64,000 bases of DNA from Chloroflexota bacterium (GTDB lineage Bacteria; Chloroflexota; Anaerolineae; CG2-30-64-16). A model generated the notes under the pieces. It was not told where the DNA came from. It did no database searches and was given only the letters and a program-made list of their open reading frames with translations. Shown one piece after another: positions 51,428 to 59,772 of the stretch. Each line of letters opens with the position of its first letter. Position 1 is the stretch's first letter. The DNA lies in contig JAPLHB010000222.1 of assembly GCA_026389845.1 (NCBI GenBank), positions 62,001 to 126,000 on the forward strand. Direction: 5' to 3'. Made by a program: the position numbers and the translations under genes.

Positions 51428-51529
51428 AACAACCGCCGACGAACGACGGACGACCGCCGGATGCAACGCCCTATATATCCAGTTGAAAGCGTAGTGCAGC
51501 CATTATCGGAGATCGAATCTTGCGATCAA

Positions 51530-51760
51530 TCACCATTCGGAGTCGGCGACTTCGAACGCTGCCATAGTCGCCCGGAGATCGGCGAGGAAGAGCGGATCCT
51601 TGGCGGCCAATTCCATCTCGCGCACTTTGCCAGCCAATTCCTGTTCGCGGCTTTCGAGAAGCGGCCTTACCAGAGCATATTCCCCGATCGGGAGAAGCAC
51701 AGCTACAGGCTGCCCCATGGCATCTCTGATGAACTGCCTTGCCAACACGGCTTGCGACAT
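51530..51760 (-). CDS. Phd/YefM-like antitoxin without visible toxin
   Basis: A 76-residue protein starting MSQAVLARQFIRDAMGQPVA, then VLLPIGEYALVRPLLE, the typical start of Phd-family antitoxins; the C-terminal half is an acidic helix that should bind a toxin. ATG 51760 follows GAGAGGGG. No toxin frame lies downstream (next is the SRP RNA promoter), so it is an orphan or acts on a toxin elsewhere. Confidence 0.65.
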   Translation of the reverse strand: MSQAVLARQFIRDAMGQPVAVLLPIGEYALVRPLLESREQELAGKVREMELAAKDPLFLADLRATMAAFEVADSEW

Positions 51761-51805
51761 GATCCCCTCTCACTGCTGCTCGCTGGACGTGATTCGACCG
51801 GCTTG

Positions 51806-51834
51806 ATTCTACCTCACTCGCCCAAAGCCGTCAA
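51806..51834 (-). promoter_or_regulatory. Promoter of the Phd-like gene
   Basis: TTGACG (51829-51834), 17 bases, TAGAAT (51806-51811). Confidence 0.65.
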
Positions 51835-51869
51835 GGCAGGAATCAGCAATTCCAAAAGTGGTTACCCGC

Positions 51870-52265
51870 TGGATGTCACCCCTTCGCTGCACTCAGGGCA
51901 AGCTCTGAGCGGGTTCGCCCCGTGAAGTTCGTTGCGGCGAGATTCCAGCGAAGAGCCTGTCCCTTCACTGTGTTCAGGGCAAGCTCTGAGCGCAGTCGAA
52001 GGAGTCTCGTCGCGGCAAGGAGAACTTGTTCCTTCACTGTGTTCAGGACAGGCCCTGAACGCAGTGAAGGAGCAAGCTCTGAGCGGGTCTACGACAAACA
52101 GTACGCCGCGGCGTGACTCTAGCGAAGGGTCTCGCTGCCACGCCGGATGCTTCGCTGGAAGCTCGCCGCAGCACAAGACACGGGAACGACCCGCTCAGCA
52201 TGACAAGCGGTGGGGTTTCTTGCTTCACGAATGCCGCCGCGCGGCATGGCAGTTCTCAGAATGAC
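51870..52265. repeat. Composite interspersed repeats, inverted copy of the 6.6-7.1 kb block
   Basis: 52052-52265 matches 6609-6822 inverted; 51870-52050 carries the same CCTTCACTGTGTTCAGG and AGCTCTGAGCG words. Just after it, at about 52279-52293, is a lone CCACATTTGGAAACT end of the MITE-like element at 7994-8199. No gene inside. Confidence 0.8.
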
Positions 52266-52314
52266 GTTCTCGCCCGATCCACATTTGGAAACTACTGGGC
52301 AGGAATAGCCTAAG

Positions 52315-52344
52315 TTTCCCGAAGACCCCGGAATCTGTTACAAT
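52315..52344 (+). promoter_or_regulatory. Promoter of murF-alr, leaderless
   Basis: TTTCCC (52315-52320), 18 bases, TACAAT (52339-52344); ATG 52352 is 7 bases after the -10. No ribosome site. Confidence 0.55.
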
Positions 52345-52351
52345 TAGCCCT

Positions 52352-54991
52352 ATGATCCACCTGGACGATTTGCTCGCGGCGACCGGCGGCCGTGTCCACG
52401 GCACGGCCGGCGCCACCGTCTTCGACGCGTTCTGCTACGACTCGCGCCTGGTGCAGCCCAGCCAGCTCTTCCTGGCGGTCAAGACCGAGCGCGGCGACGG
52501 CCACGCCTACATCCGCCACGCCTGCGAGGGGGGCGCCACCGGCGTCCTCTGCCAGGAACCGCCGGAGGTCGCCGCGTCCGGCGTCACCTGCGTCGTCGTG
52601 CCCGACACCCGGCAGGCCATCCAGGATTGGGCGCGCACCATCCTGGCGAAACAGGGCGTGCAGGTGATCGGCGTCACCGGCAGCGTGGGCAAGACCACGG
52701 CCAAAGAGGCCATCGCGGCCGTCCTGGCGGCGCGGCACGTGGTCTTCAAGAACCGCGCCAATTATAATGGCCTCTACGGCCTGCCCATCGCCCTGGGCGA
52801 GCTGCGCCCCGAACAACGCATCGCCGTCCTGGAGATCGCCGCGGACCACCCCGGCGAGATCGGCCGGCTGGGCCGCATCGCGCCGCCGCAGATCGCGGTT
52901 GTGACCACCGTCGAGCCGGCGCACCTGGAGACCTTCGGCTCCCTGGAAGCGATTGCACGGGAAAAGGGCGATCTGGTCGCCGCGCTGCCGGCCGATGGGC
53001 TGGCCGTCCTCAACGCGGACGACCCGCGGGTGCTCGGGATGGCGGAGCGCACGGCCGCGGCCGTCGTCACTTACGGTACTTCTCACGTGCCAGGCACTTT
53101 CCGAAGTGCCTGGCACGTTCAAGCCAGCGACATCGTAGTCACTCGCGCTGGGCTGCGCTTTACCGTGGACACGCCGGCCGGCCGGCGCACCGTGCGGCTG
53201 CCCCTGCTCGGCCGCCACCAGGTCTACGCCGCGCTGGCGGCCATCGCGGTCGGGCTGGCCTACCAGATAGACCTGGACGCCATCGTGGCTCAGTTGGCCG
53301 AGCTGCCACGGCTGCCCGGCCGGCTCAACCCGCTCCCCGGTCAGCACGGCAGCCTCCTCCTGGACGATTCCTACAGCTCCAGCCCGGCCGCGGCCGAAGC
53401 CGCGTTGGAAACGCTGGCCGCGCTGGAAGGCCGGCGTAAGATCGCGGTGTTGGGCGACATGCTGGAACTGGGAGACTACGAAGCCGCCGGTCACGAGCAG
53501 GTGGGGCGACGGGCCGCCGGCGTGCTGGATCTACTGGTGACGAAAGGAATCCGCGCGCGGCGGATCGCCGAGGCGGCGCGGGCCGCCGGCATGAGCGCCG
53601 ACCAGGTGATCGTCACCTACACGGCCGAGGATGCGGCGCGGGCCGTGCTGAACCAACTGGGGCCGGGCGACGTGGCGCTCGTCAAAGGCTCGCTGGCGAC
53701 CCGCATGGAGCAGGTGGTGCGGCCGTTGCTGGCCGACCCCGGCCTGGCGGCCGAGCAGTTGGTGCGCCAGGATGCCGCCTGGCAACAGATCATCACCATC
53801 TGTCCCGACCGGCCCACCTGGCTGGAGATTGACCTGGGCGCCATCGCGCACAACGTCCGGCGCCTGGCGACGCTGGCGGGCGATGCGCAACTGATGATCT
53901 CGCTGAAGGCCGACGCCTACGGTCACGGCGCGGTCCAGGTGGCGCAGACCGCGCTCTTGAACGGCGCGACCTGGCTGGGGGTGGCCTGTCTCAGCGAGGG
54001 GCTGACGTTGCGCCGCGCCGGCATCGCGGCGCCGATCCTCATCCTCGGCTACACGCCGGCGTGGCAGGCGCGCGACGTCCTGCGCCACGACCTCACCGCG
54101 ACGGTCTTCGATCTGGACGTGGCCCAGGCGCTCGCGCGCGCGGCCGTCGCGTTGGATCGCCCCGCCCGCGTCCACGTGAAGGTGGACACCGGCATGGGCC
54201 GGCTGGGCGTCTTTCCCGAACAAGCCGCCGACTTCGTCCGCGCGCTCGGCAGCCTGCCCGGCCTGGCCGTCGAGGGTATCTTCACCCATCTTGCCGTCGC
54301 CGACGGGGCCAGCGAGTGGGAAACGGCGTACACGGGGGATCAACTTGCCGCCTTCGACCGGACGCTGGCCGACCTGGCCGCAGCCGGCATCGAGATCCCC
54401 CTGGTTCACGCCGCCAATAGCGCCGCGCTGCTCCAATCGCAAATCGCAAATCGCAAATCGCAAATCCGCAATCCGCAATCTGCAATCCGCAATCCGCAAT
54501 CTGCAATCCGCAATCCTCAATCCCTCGTTCGCGTCGGCATCGCGGTCTACGGCCTCGACCCCTCACCCCAGGTGCGCTGCCCGGCCGACTTCCGCCCGGC
54601 GCTGGCCTGGAAGACGCAGGTGGCGCAGGTAAAGGAATTGCCGGCAGGGAGCTACGTCGGCTACGGCGCGACCTACCGCACGGCCGGCGTCGAGCGCATC
54701 GCCGTCATTCCGGTAGGCTACGCCGACGGCTTCCGTCGGGCGCCGCAGCATTGGGGGCAGGTGTTGGTGCGCGGCCGGCGCGCGACCATTGTCGGCCGTG
54801 TCTGCATGGATCAGGCGATGCTCGACGTGACGGGCATCCCCGGCGTCCAGCAGGGGGATGAGGTGGTGCTGATTGGCCGCCAGGGCGAGGATGCAATCAC
54901 CGCCGAGGAGGTGGCGGCCCGGTTGGGGACGATCAACTACGAGGTAGTCTCGGCGATCCTGGCCCGCGTGCCGCGGGAGACGTTCGCCTGA
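52352..54991 (+). CDS. murF-alr: MurF-alanine racemase fusion with two repeat insertions
   Basis: An 879-residue bifunctional cell-wall enzyme. Residues 1-465 are UDP-MurNAc-tripeptide:D-Ala-D-Ala ligase (P-loop VTGSVGKTT near 110, NYNGLYGLPIAL, DDSYSSSPAA). Residues 485-879 are PLP alanine racemase (SLKADAYGHG with the PLP Lys near 519, VDTGMGRLGV, VGYADGFRR, GRVCMDQAMLDVT). The fusion gives D-Ala supply and ligation in one chain. Two in-frame insertions: HVPGTFRSAWHV (about 244-256, the 33-bp palindrome) and IANRKSQIRNPQSAIRNPQS (about 695-726, word repeats) just before VRVGIAVYGL. All catalytic motifs remain. Confidence 0.93.
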   Translation: MIHLDDLLAATGGRVHGTAGATVFDAFCYDSRLVQPSQLFLAVKTERGDGHAYIRHACEGGATGVLCQEPPEVAASGVTCVVVPDTRQAIQDWARTILAKQGVQVIGVTGSVGKTTAKEAIAAVLAARHVVFKNRANYNGLYGLPIALGELRPEQRIAVLEIAADHPGEIGRLGRIAPPQIAVVTTVEPAHLETFGSLEAIAREKGDLVAALPADGLAVLNADDPRVLGMAERTAAAVVTYGTSHVPGTFRSAWHVQASDIVVTRAGLRFTVDTPAGRRTVRLPLLGRHQVYAALAAIAVGLAYQIDLDAIVAQLAELPRLPGRLNPLPGQHGSLLLDDSYSSSPAAAEAALETLAALEGRRKIAVLGDMLELGDYEAAGHEQVGRRAAGVLDLLVTKGIRARRIAEAARAAGMSADQVIVTYTAEDAARAVLNQLGPGDVALVKGSLATRMEQVVRPLLADPGLAAEQLVRQDAAWQQIITICPDRPTWLEIDLGAIAHNVRRLATLAGDAQLMISLKADAYGHGAVQVAQTALLNGATWLGVACLSEGLTLRRAGIAAPILILGYTPAWQARDVLRHDLTATVFDLDVAQALARAAVALDRPARVHVKVDTGMGRLGVFPEQAADFVRALGSLPGLAVEGIFTHLAVADGASEWETAYTGDQLAAFDRTLADLAAAGIEIPLVHAANSAALLQSQIANRKSQIRNPQSAIRNPQSAIRNPQSLVRVGIAVYGLDPSPQVRCPADFRPALAWKTQVAQVKELPAGSYVGYGATYRTAGVERIAVIPVGYADGFRRAPQHWGQVLVRGRRATIVGRVCMDQAMLDVTGIPGVQQGDEVVLIGRQGEDAITAEEVAARLGTINYEVVSAILARVPRETFA
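53085..53118. repeat. ACGTGCC palindrome inside the MurF domain
   Basis: ACGTGCCAGGCACTTT, CC, GAAGTGCCTGGCACGT. In frame. 16-bp arms. Confidence 0.85.
54434..54528 (+). repeat. Word repeats inside the racemase domain
   Basis: AAATCGC units, then AATCCGC and AATCTGC units. They replace the short link between NSAAL and VRVGIAVYG of the racemase fold. Confidence 0.85.
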
Positions 54992-54994
54992 AGA

Positions 54995-55050
54995 AGACCT
55001 GACAGGCCTGCCCTGAGCACGTCGAAGGGTCTGCGAGACCTGTCAGGTCT
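54995..55050. terminator. Inverted repeat between convergent murF-alr and stomatin genes
   Basis: AGACCTGACAGG (54995-55006) and CCTGTCAGGTCT (55039-55050) flank a CCCTGAGCACGTCGAAGGG repeat word. It may end transcription from both sides. Confidence 0.5.
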
Positions 55051-55057
55051 GATGCAA

Positions 55058-55966
55058 CTACTTCTCGGCCATCGCCTCGGTGACGTGACCGGCCAGCGGC
55101 TTGAGGAGGCTGGCAAACTCCATGGGGAAGATGAACTTGGTGGCCGGGCCTGCGCCGAGCGCCTTCAGCGCCTCCAGGTATTGCAGGCTCATCGTCTTGC
55201 TGTCCACCGTGCGCGCCGCTTCGAAGATCTTGTTCAGAGCCAGCGCGTAGCCTTCGGCGTTCAAGTTGGCGGCCTGGCGCGTACCTTCGGCGTTCAGGAT
55301 CGCGGACTGACGTTGGCCTTCGGCGTTCAGGATTGCGGACTGCTTGGCGCCCTCGGCCACCAGGATCGAAGCCTCGCGCTTGCCGTCCGCTTCGAGAACC
55401 ACCGCGCGGCGCTCGCGCTCGGCGGCCATCTGGCGGTTCATCGCCTGCTGGATCTCGCGCGGGGGCACGATCTCGCGGATTTCCACGCCCGTCACCTTGA
55501 CACCCCACCGCTCCGTCACTTCGTCCAGCTTGACGCGCAGGATCTGGTTAAGCTGCTCGCGCTTCGCCAGCACGTCGTCCAGCGGAATGTCGCCGATCAC
55601 CGCGCGCAGGGTGGTCGTGGCGATGCCCTGGGAGGCCCCGGCAAAGTCGCGCACCTTGAGCACACTCAGGCCCGGATCCACGACCTTCCAGTAGATCAGG
55701 AAGTCAATGCCGATCGGTGCGTTGTCCTGGGTGATGCAGGTCTGGCTGGGAATCTCCAGGAACTCTTCCCGCAGGTTAGTTTTCACCGCCTGGTCAATGA
55801 CAGGCCACAACCACACCAGGCCCGGCCCGCGCTCGCCGACGAAACGGCCCAGCCGGAACACCACCAGCCGCTCGTAATCGCGCACGATCCGCAGCGGCCG
55901 GAACGCGGCCAGGAAAAAGAGAAACAGCAGGATCAACACGAGAATCAGGACGAGGATCGCTTCCAT
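55058..55966 (-). CDS. Stomatin/SPFH (band 7) membrane protein
   Basis: A 302-residue protein with one N-terminal membrane segment (ILVLILVLILLFLFFLAAF), the SPFH core (RLVVFRLGRFVGERGPGLVW, REIVPPREIQQAM) and a coiled C-terminal part with AEGxRQxAxLNAEG repeats. ATG 55966 follows AAAGGAG. Such proteins oligomerise in membrane microdomains and pair with NfeD, whose gene lies just upstream in the same direction. Confidence 0.92.
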   Translation of the reverse strand: MEAILVLILVLILLFLFFLAAFRPLRIVRDYERLVVFRLGRFVGERGPGLVWLWPVIDQAVKTNLREEFLEIPSQTCITQDNAPIGIDFLIYWKVVDPGLSVLKVRDFAGASQGIATTTLRAVIGDIPLDDVLAKREQLNQILRVKLDEVTERWGVKVTGVEIREIVPPREIQQAMNRQMAAERERRAVVLEADGKREASILVAEGAKQSAILNAEGQRQSAILNAEGTRQAANLNAEGYALALNKIFEAARTVDSKTMSLQYLEALKALGAGPATKFIFPMEFASLLKPLAGHVTEAMAEK

Positions 55967-55983
55967 GTGAAACTCCTTTCGTA

Positions 55984-56063
55984 GTGCGTATTGCGTATTG
56001 CGTATTGCGTATTGCGTATTGCGTATTGCGTATTGCGTGGTGCGTGGTGCGTGGTGCGTGGTG
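55984..56063. repeat. Tandem GTATTGCGT then GTGGTGCGT repeats
   Basis: About six units of GCGTATT, then about four of GTGGTGC. It lies between the nfeD-like and stomatin genes. The same words occur at 44.7-45.1, 57.52 and 61.4 kb. Confidence 0.9.
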
Positions 56064-56105
56064 CGTGAGAGTCAACGGATGCATCTTCCGCGCCAACGCA
56101 TCCGC

Positions 56106-56861
56106 TTATCCGCTTTTATCCGTTGCTTCAACCTTCAACGTCAGCCCATCCACGGCGAGCACCTGTACCGACGCACCGACCGGGAGGGTCGCGCCATCCG
56201 CGGACGTGGCGCTCCACTCCTCGCCGTCCAGGTGGACGATGCCGGCCGGGGCAAGCGCCTGGCGCACGGTGCCGATCCGACCCACCACCAGTTGACGACC
56301 CACGGCGAGAGGACGAAACTGCGCCCGGATGGCCGCCGAAAGACCCATGACAAAGAACGCGGCCACGCCGGCGGTGGTCCCGACGATTACCCACGGGCTG
56401 AGGCGCACACTCAACGCCTCGGGCGCGAGCGGCGTCCAGAACGGAGTGAAGATCAACAGCGAGCCGATGGCGAACGCAATCAGCCCGCCGACGGTCAGGC
56501 CATAGCCGGTCACTTTGAAGTCCAGCACGAGCATGATGACGCCGGCCAGGATCAGCGCGGCGCCGCCCCAGTTGGTGGGCAGCGAGCCGAGGCCGACCAA
56601 CGCCAGGATCAGGCTGATCGCGCCGAGCACGCCCGGAAAGACCGCGCCGGCCGTGACCACCTCGGCCACCAGGCCCAACAGACCGAGCACGAAGAGGAAA
56701 TAGGCGACGTTCGGGTTGGCGAGGAGTGCGAGGAATTGGTCGAGCAGCGGCACGGGGGCCTGCGCCGCCACCTCGCTCACCGCGCCGGCTGGCAGCGCCA
56801 GCGGCAGACCGGCCAGCAAGCTCAAACTACAACCCAGAAAACGCAGGTTCCGACGAGTCAT
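56106..56861 (-). CDS. NfeD-family protein
   Basis: A 251-residue protein with a signal or anchor segment (FLGCSLSLLAGLPLALPAG), four central membrane helices (about 50-155) and a C-terminal OB-fold NfeD domain (VGRIGTVRQALAPAGIVHLD, VQVLAVDGLTLKVEA). ATG 56861 follows AAAGGAGGG. The N-terminal protease part of long NfeD proteins is absent. It forms an operon with the stomatin gene, separated by word repeats. Confidence 0.9.
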   Translation of the reverse strand: MTRRNLRFLGCSLSLLAGLPLALPAGAVSEVAAQAPVPLLDQFLALLANPNVAYFLFVLGLLGLVAEVVTAGAVFPGVLGAISLILALVGLGSLPTNWGGAALILAGVIMLVLDFKVTGYGLTVGGLIAFAIGSLLIFTPFWTPLAPEALSVRLSPWVIVGTTAGVAAFFVMGLSAAIRAQFRPLAVGRQLVVGRIGTVRQALAPAGIVHLDGEEWSATSADGATLPVGASVQVLAVDGLTLKVEATDKSG

Positions 56862-56960
56862 CGAACCCTCCTTTTGTGACCAACACGATCACCCCCGCAT
56901 TCTACCGGCGGCGCCATCCGCATGCTTGTCAACCGGCTGATGCTTGGCTGACAGAAAGCA

Positions 56961-56986
56961 ACAAGCCGCCCGTGCAAGGCGGCTTG
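56961..56986 (-). terminator. Terminator after tRNA-Ser(GGA)
   Basis: Minus strand ACAAGCCGCC / GGCGGCTTGT stem followed by TGCTTTC. Confidence 0.6.
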
Positions 56987-56994
56987 TGTGAAGG

Positions 56995-57086
<92 letters not shown>

Positions 57087-57099
57087 GTGTCACGAGGGG

Positions 57100-57128
57100 A
57101 TTATATCCGAAGGGATCACTTTCGGCAA
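57100..57128 (-). promoter_or_regulatory. Promoter of tRNA-Ser(GGA)
   Basis: TTGCCG (57123-57128), 17 bases, TATAAT (57100-57105). Confidence 0.7.
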
Positions 57129-57351
57129 ATTGGGTATTGGGTATTGGGTATTCGAGACTCCAATCGCCAGCTTCCAGTTTCCAGCTTCCAGTATGACTTG
57201 TGTCATAGCCGCGCACGGCGTAACAGACTAGAATAAGCTGACAACGGCGTCGTCCTCGCTGCTCGGCGCGTGCGCGGCTCTCACGCGTTGCGACGGGCAG
57301 CCGGCCACCTTGTTTTTCTGACCCGGCGCCGATCACATTCTATCAGGACAA

Positions 57352-57377
57352 CAAAAAAGCCCCACGCGTGGCGGGGG
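57352..57377 (-). terminator. Terminator after tRNA-Ser(CGA)
   Basis: Minus strand AAGCCCC and GGGGCTT pair around GCCACGCGT, followed by TTTT. It sits directly after the tRNA. Confidence 0.75.
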
Positions 57378-57387
57378 CTTTGTCAGG

Positions 57388-57473
57388 CGGAGAGGGAGGG
57401 ATTCGAACCCTCGATCCCTTTCGGGATACGCGTTTTCGAGACGCGCGCACTAGGCCAACTATGCGACCTCTCC
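57388..57473 (-). tRNA. tRNA-Ser, anticodon CGA
   Basis: Acceptor GGAGAGG/CCTCTCC; anticodon loop CTCGAAA; long variable arm; T-arm GGTTCGAATCC. CCA is not encoded (CCT follows the discriminator). It reads UCG. Closely related to the tRNA-Ser at 57000. Confidence 0.95.
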
Positions 57474-57485
57474 ACGACGGGAGAC

Positions 57486-57514
57486 ATTATAGCATAGCCT
57501 GAATAGCGGAGCAA
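57486..57514 (-). promoter_or_regulatory. Promoter of tRNA-Ser(CGA)
   Basis: TTGCTC (57509-57514), 17 bases, TATAAT (57486-57491). Confidence 0.7.
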
Positions 57515-57589
57515 AAACGTGGTGCGTATTGCGTGGTACGTGACCCGTATCTCGACACGCAACACGCAACACGAACCACAGGAAGCGAC

Positions 57590-59134
57590 ATGAAAGACAA
57601 ACTCCAGGAACTCCGGCAGATGCGGATGAAGGCCCGACTCGGCGGCGGCGAGAAGCGGATCGCCGAGCAACACGCCAAGGGTAAACAGACCGCGCGCGAG
57701 CGCATCGAGATGCTGCTCGACAGCGGCACCTTCCAGGAACTCGGCGGGCTGGCCACGCACAACTTCACCGACTTCGGCATGGCCGACAAGCGGTTCCCGG
57801 GCGATGGCGTCATCACCGGCTTCGGCAAATTGGACGGGCGCCGCATCGCGATCTATGCCCAGGATTTCACCGTATTGGGCGGCTCCTTCTCGCAGGTGCA
57901 GGCGCAGAAGATCTGCAAGATCATGGAACTGGCGCAGGAGAGCGGCATCCCGGTGATCGGGCTGCTCGATTCCGGCGGCGCACGCATCCAGGAAGGCGTG
58001 AAATCGTTGGCGGCGTACGGCGAACTGTTCGTCCGCAACGTTCTGGCGTCGGGCGTCGTCCCGCAGATCTCCGTGCAGATGGGGCCGTGCGCGGGTGGTT
58101 CGGTCTACTCCCCGGCCCTCACCGACTTCGTCATCATGGTGAAGAAAACCGGCTACATGTTCATCACCGGCCCAGAAGTCATCAAGGCCGTGACCGGCGA
58201 ACAGGTGGACTTCGAGTCGTTGGGCGGGGCGATGGTGCATAATTCGGTCAGTGGCGTCGCTCACTTCGCGGCCGACGACGAGGGCAGCGCACTCCGCATC
58301 GTCAAGGAGTTGCTCAACTATCTGCCCTTGAACAACAGCGAGGACCCCCCGCGCGTCACCCCTTACGACGATCCGGCCCGTCGCGACGAGTCGTTAGATC
58401 ACCTGATCCCGGAATCGAGCGACGAGCCTTACGACATGCGACAGGTCGTCAGCGGCGTGTTCGACCGGGGCAGCTTCCTGGAAGTGCATGCGCACTATGC
58501 CAAGAACGCGTTGATCGGCTTCGCCCGGCTGGATGGCTACCCGGTGGGCGTGGTGGCGAATCAGCCGTTGTTCATTGCCGGCGTGCTGGACACCGACTCG
58601 GCCGACAAGATCGCCCGCTTTGTGCGCTTCTGCGATGCGTTCAACCTGCCGATCATCACCTTCGTGGATTGTCCCGGCTATCTGCCGGGCGTGGCGCAAG
58701 AGCACGGCGGCATCATCCGGCACGGCGCCAAGATCATCTACTCCTACTGCGAAGCGACCGTGCCCAAGATCAGCGTGGTGGTGCGCAAGGCCATGGGCGG
58801 CGCGTACATCGCCATGAGCAGCAAACAGATGCGCACTGATCTGGCCTATGCCTGGCCATCGGCCGAGATCGCGGTGATGGGGCCAGAGGGCGCGGTCAAC
58901 ATCCTTTACCGCGAGGAGATCAGCAAGGCGGCGAACCCGGCCGAGCGCCGCCAGCAGCTCATCCAGGAATACGTGGACAAGTTCCACAACCCCTACTCGG
59001 CGGCCGACATGGGCCAGATTGACGAAGTGATCGAGCCAAGCACCACCCGCCTGCGCCTCATCACCGCGCTGGAAATCCTGCGTTCGAAGGTCTCCAGCAA
59101 CCCGCCGAAGAAGCATGGGCTGATGCCGATGTGA
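57590..59134 (+). CDS. mmdA: Acyl-CoA carboxyltransferase, alpha subunit of a decarboxylase (MmdA type)
   Basis: A 514-residue carboxyltransferase with two crotonase-like halves. ATG 57590 is used (GGAAG upstream; earlier codons lie in word repeats). Family marks: KRIAEQHAKGKQTARERIEM, GLLDSGGARIQEGV, GPCAGGSVYSPALTDF, FVDCPGYLPGVAQEHGGIIR and KAMGGAYIAM. The next three genes encode delta-like, biotin carrier and membrane beta subunits, so the complex is most likely a sodium-pumping methylmalonyl-CoA (or related acyl-CoA) decarboxylase rather than a biotin carboxylase-linked enzyme. Confidence 0.92.
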   Translation: MKDKLQELRQMRMKARLGGGEKRIAEQHAKGKQTARERIEMLLDSGTFQELGGLATHNFTDFGMADKRFPGDGVITGFGKLDGRRIAIYAQDFTVLGGSFSQVQAQKICKIMELAQESGIPVIGLLDSGGARIQEGVKSLAAYGELFVRNVLASGVVPQISVQMGPCAGGSVYSPALTDFVIMVKKTGYMFITGPEVIKAVTGEQVDFESLGGAMVHNSVSGVAHFAADDEGSALRIVKELLNYLPLNNSEDPPRVTPYDDPARRDESLDHLIPESSDEPYDMRQVVSGVFDRGSFLEVHAHYAKNALIGFARLDGYPVGVVANQPLFIAGVLDTDSADKIARFVRFCDAFNLPIITFVDCPGYLPGVAQEHGGIIRHGAKIIYSYCEATVPKISVVVRKAMGGAYIAMSSKQMRTDLAYAWPSAEIAVMGPEGAVNILYREEISKAANPAERRQQLIQEYVDKFHNPYSAADMGQIDEVIEPSTTRLRLITALEILRSKVSSNPPKKHGLMPM

Positions 59135-59220
59135 ACTTGAAGCTGGAAACTGGAAACTGATTCTCAGCGGTCGGCCAGCTTCTAGCTTCCAGTTTCCAAC
59201 ACTAGACAGGTGAATGACTC

Positions 59221-59649
59221 ATGAACCAGAGTGTAACTGAGCTCCTCCGCCAGGGCCTGATCATCTTCGTGCTCGGCATGGGGTTGCTGTTTGCCGGGCT
59301 GTCGGTCTTGTGGGGACTGATAGCTTTGCTGTCCCGCCTGTTCAGGCCCGGACCCGAAGAGGTGGAGGACGGAGAGGCCGCGACAGTAACCCCGCCTGCG
59401 GCGACTGCGCCTGTCGCGGCCGTCTCCGCCGCGGAGGCGCTCACTGCAGAACGCGGCCGGGTGGCGGCCATCGTGGCCGGCGCGCTGATGGCGAACGCGC
59501 TGCCGCTGGGGATGGAGGCGCCCGCCGGGCCGGCTTTCGAACATGGCCGCACGGCCCCCAGTTGGGTCAGCACAAACCGCGCGCGCGCGCTGCAATCATG
59601 GCAGCCGCCGCGCTTCAACGAAAGAGTGATAACGGCCTCAAGCGATTGA
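59221..59649 (+). CDS. mmdD: Decarboxylase delta/gamma subunit (OadG/MmdD-like)
   Basis: A 142-residue protein with one membrane segment (about 10-38, GLIIFVLGMGLLFAGLSVLW), a Pro/Ala linker and a C-terminal segment (AAIVAGALMANAL, SWVSTNRARALQSW) as in OadG/MmdD small subunits that hold the soluble and membrane parts together. Word repeats (GGAAACTGGAAACTG, 59140-59200) separate it from mmdA. Confidence 0.8.
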   Translation: MNQSVTELLRQGLIIFVLGMGLLFAGLSVLWGLIALLSRLFRPGPEEVEDGEAATVTPPAATAPVAAVSAAEALTAERGRVAAIVAGALMANALPLGMEAPAGPAFEHGRTAPSWVSTNRARALQSWQPPRFNERVITASSD

Positions 59650-59650
59650 A

Positions 59651-59736
59651 TTCGCGGCAACCATCGCAAAGTCGGGCTATGCCGACTGAGTTTTTTAGCC
59701 TGCGTAGGCAGGCTTCGCGACGGTTGCTGCGGTTTC
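59651..59736. repeat. Small inverted-repeat element within the decarboxylase operon
   Basis: CGCGGCAACCATCGC and GCGACGGTTGCTGCG are inverted ends; AGTCGGGCTATGCCGACT and AGCCTGCGTAGGCAGGCT are inner hairpins, the first followed by TTTTTT. It may weaken transcription between mmdD and the biotin carrier gene. Confidence 0.65.
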
Positions 59737-59772
59737 AACCGCTCAAAGCAGTCGCCCAGAAAGGTCTACACT

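Noticed and set aside
51471-51773. A 100-codon minus-strand frame at the Phd antitoxin
   Set aside because: The overlapping 76-codon frame has the Phd pattern and ribosome site.
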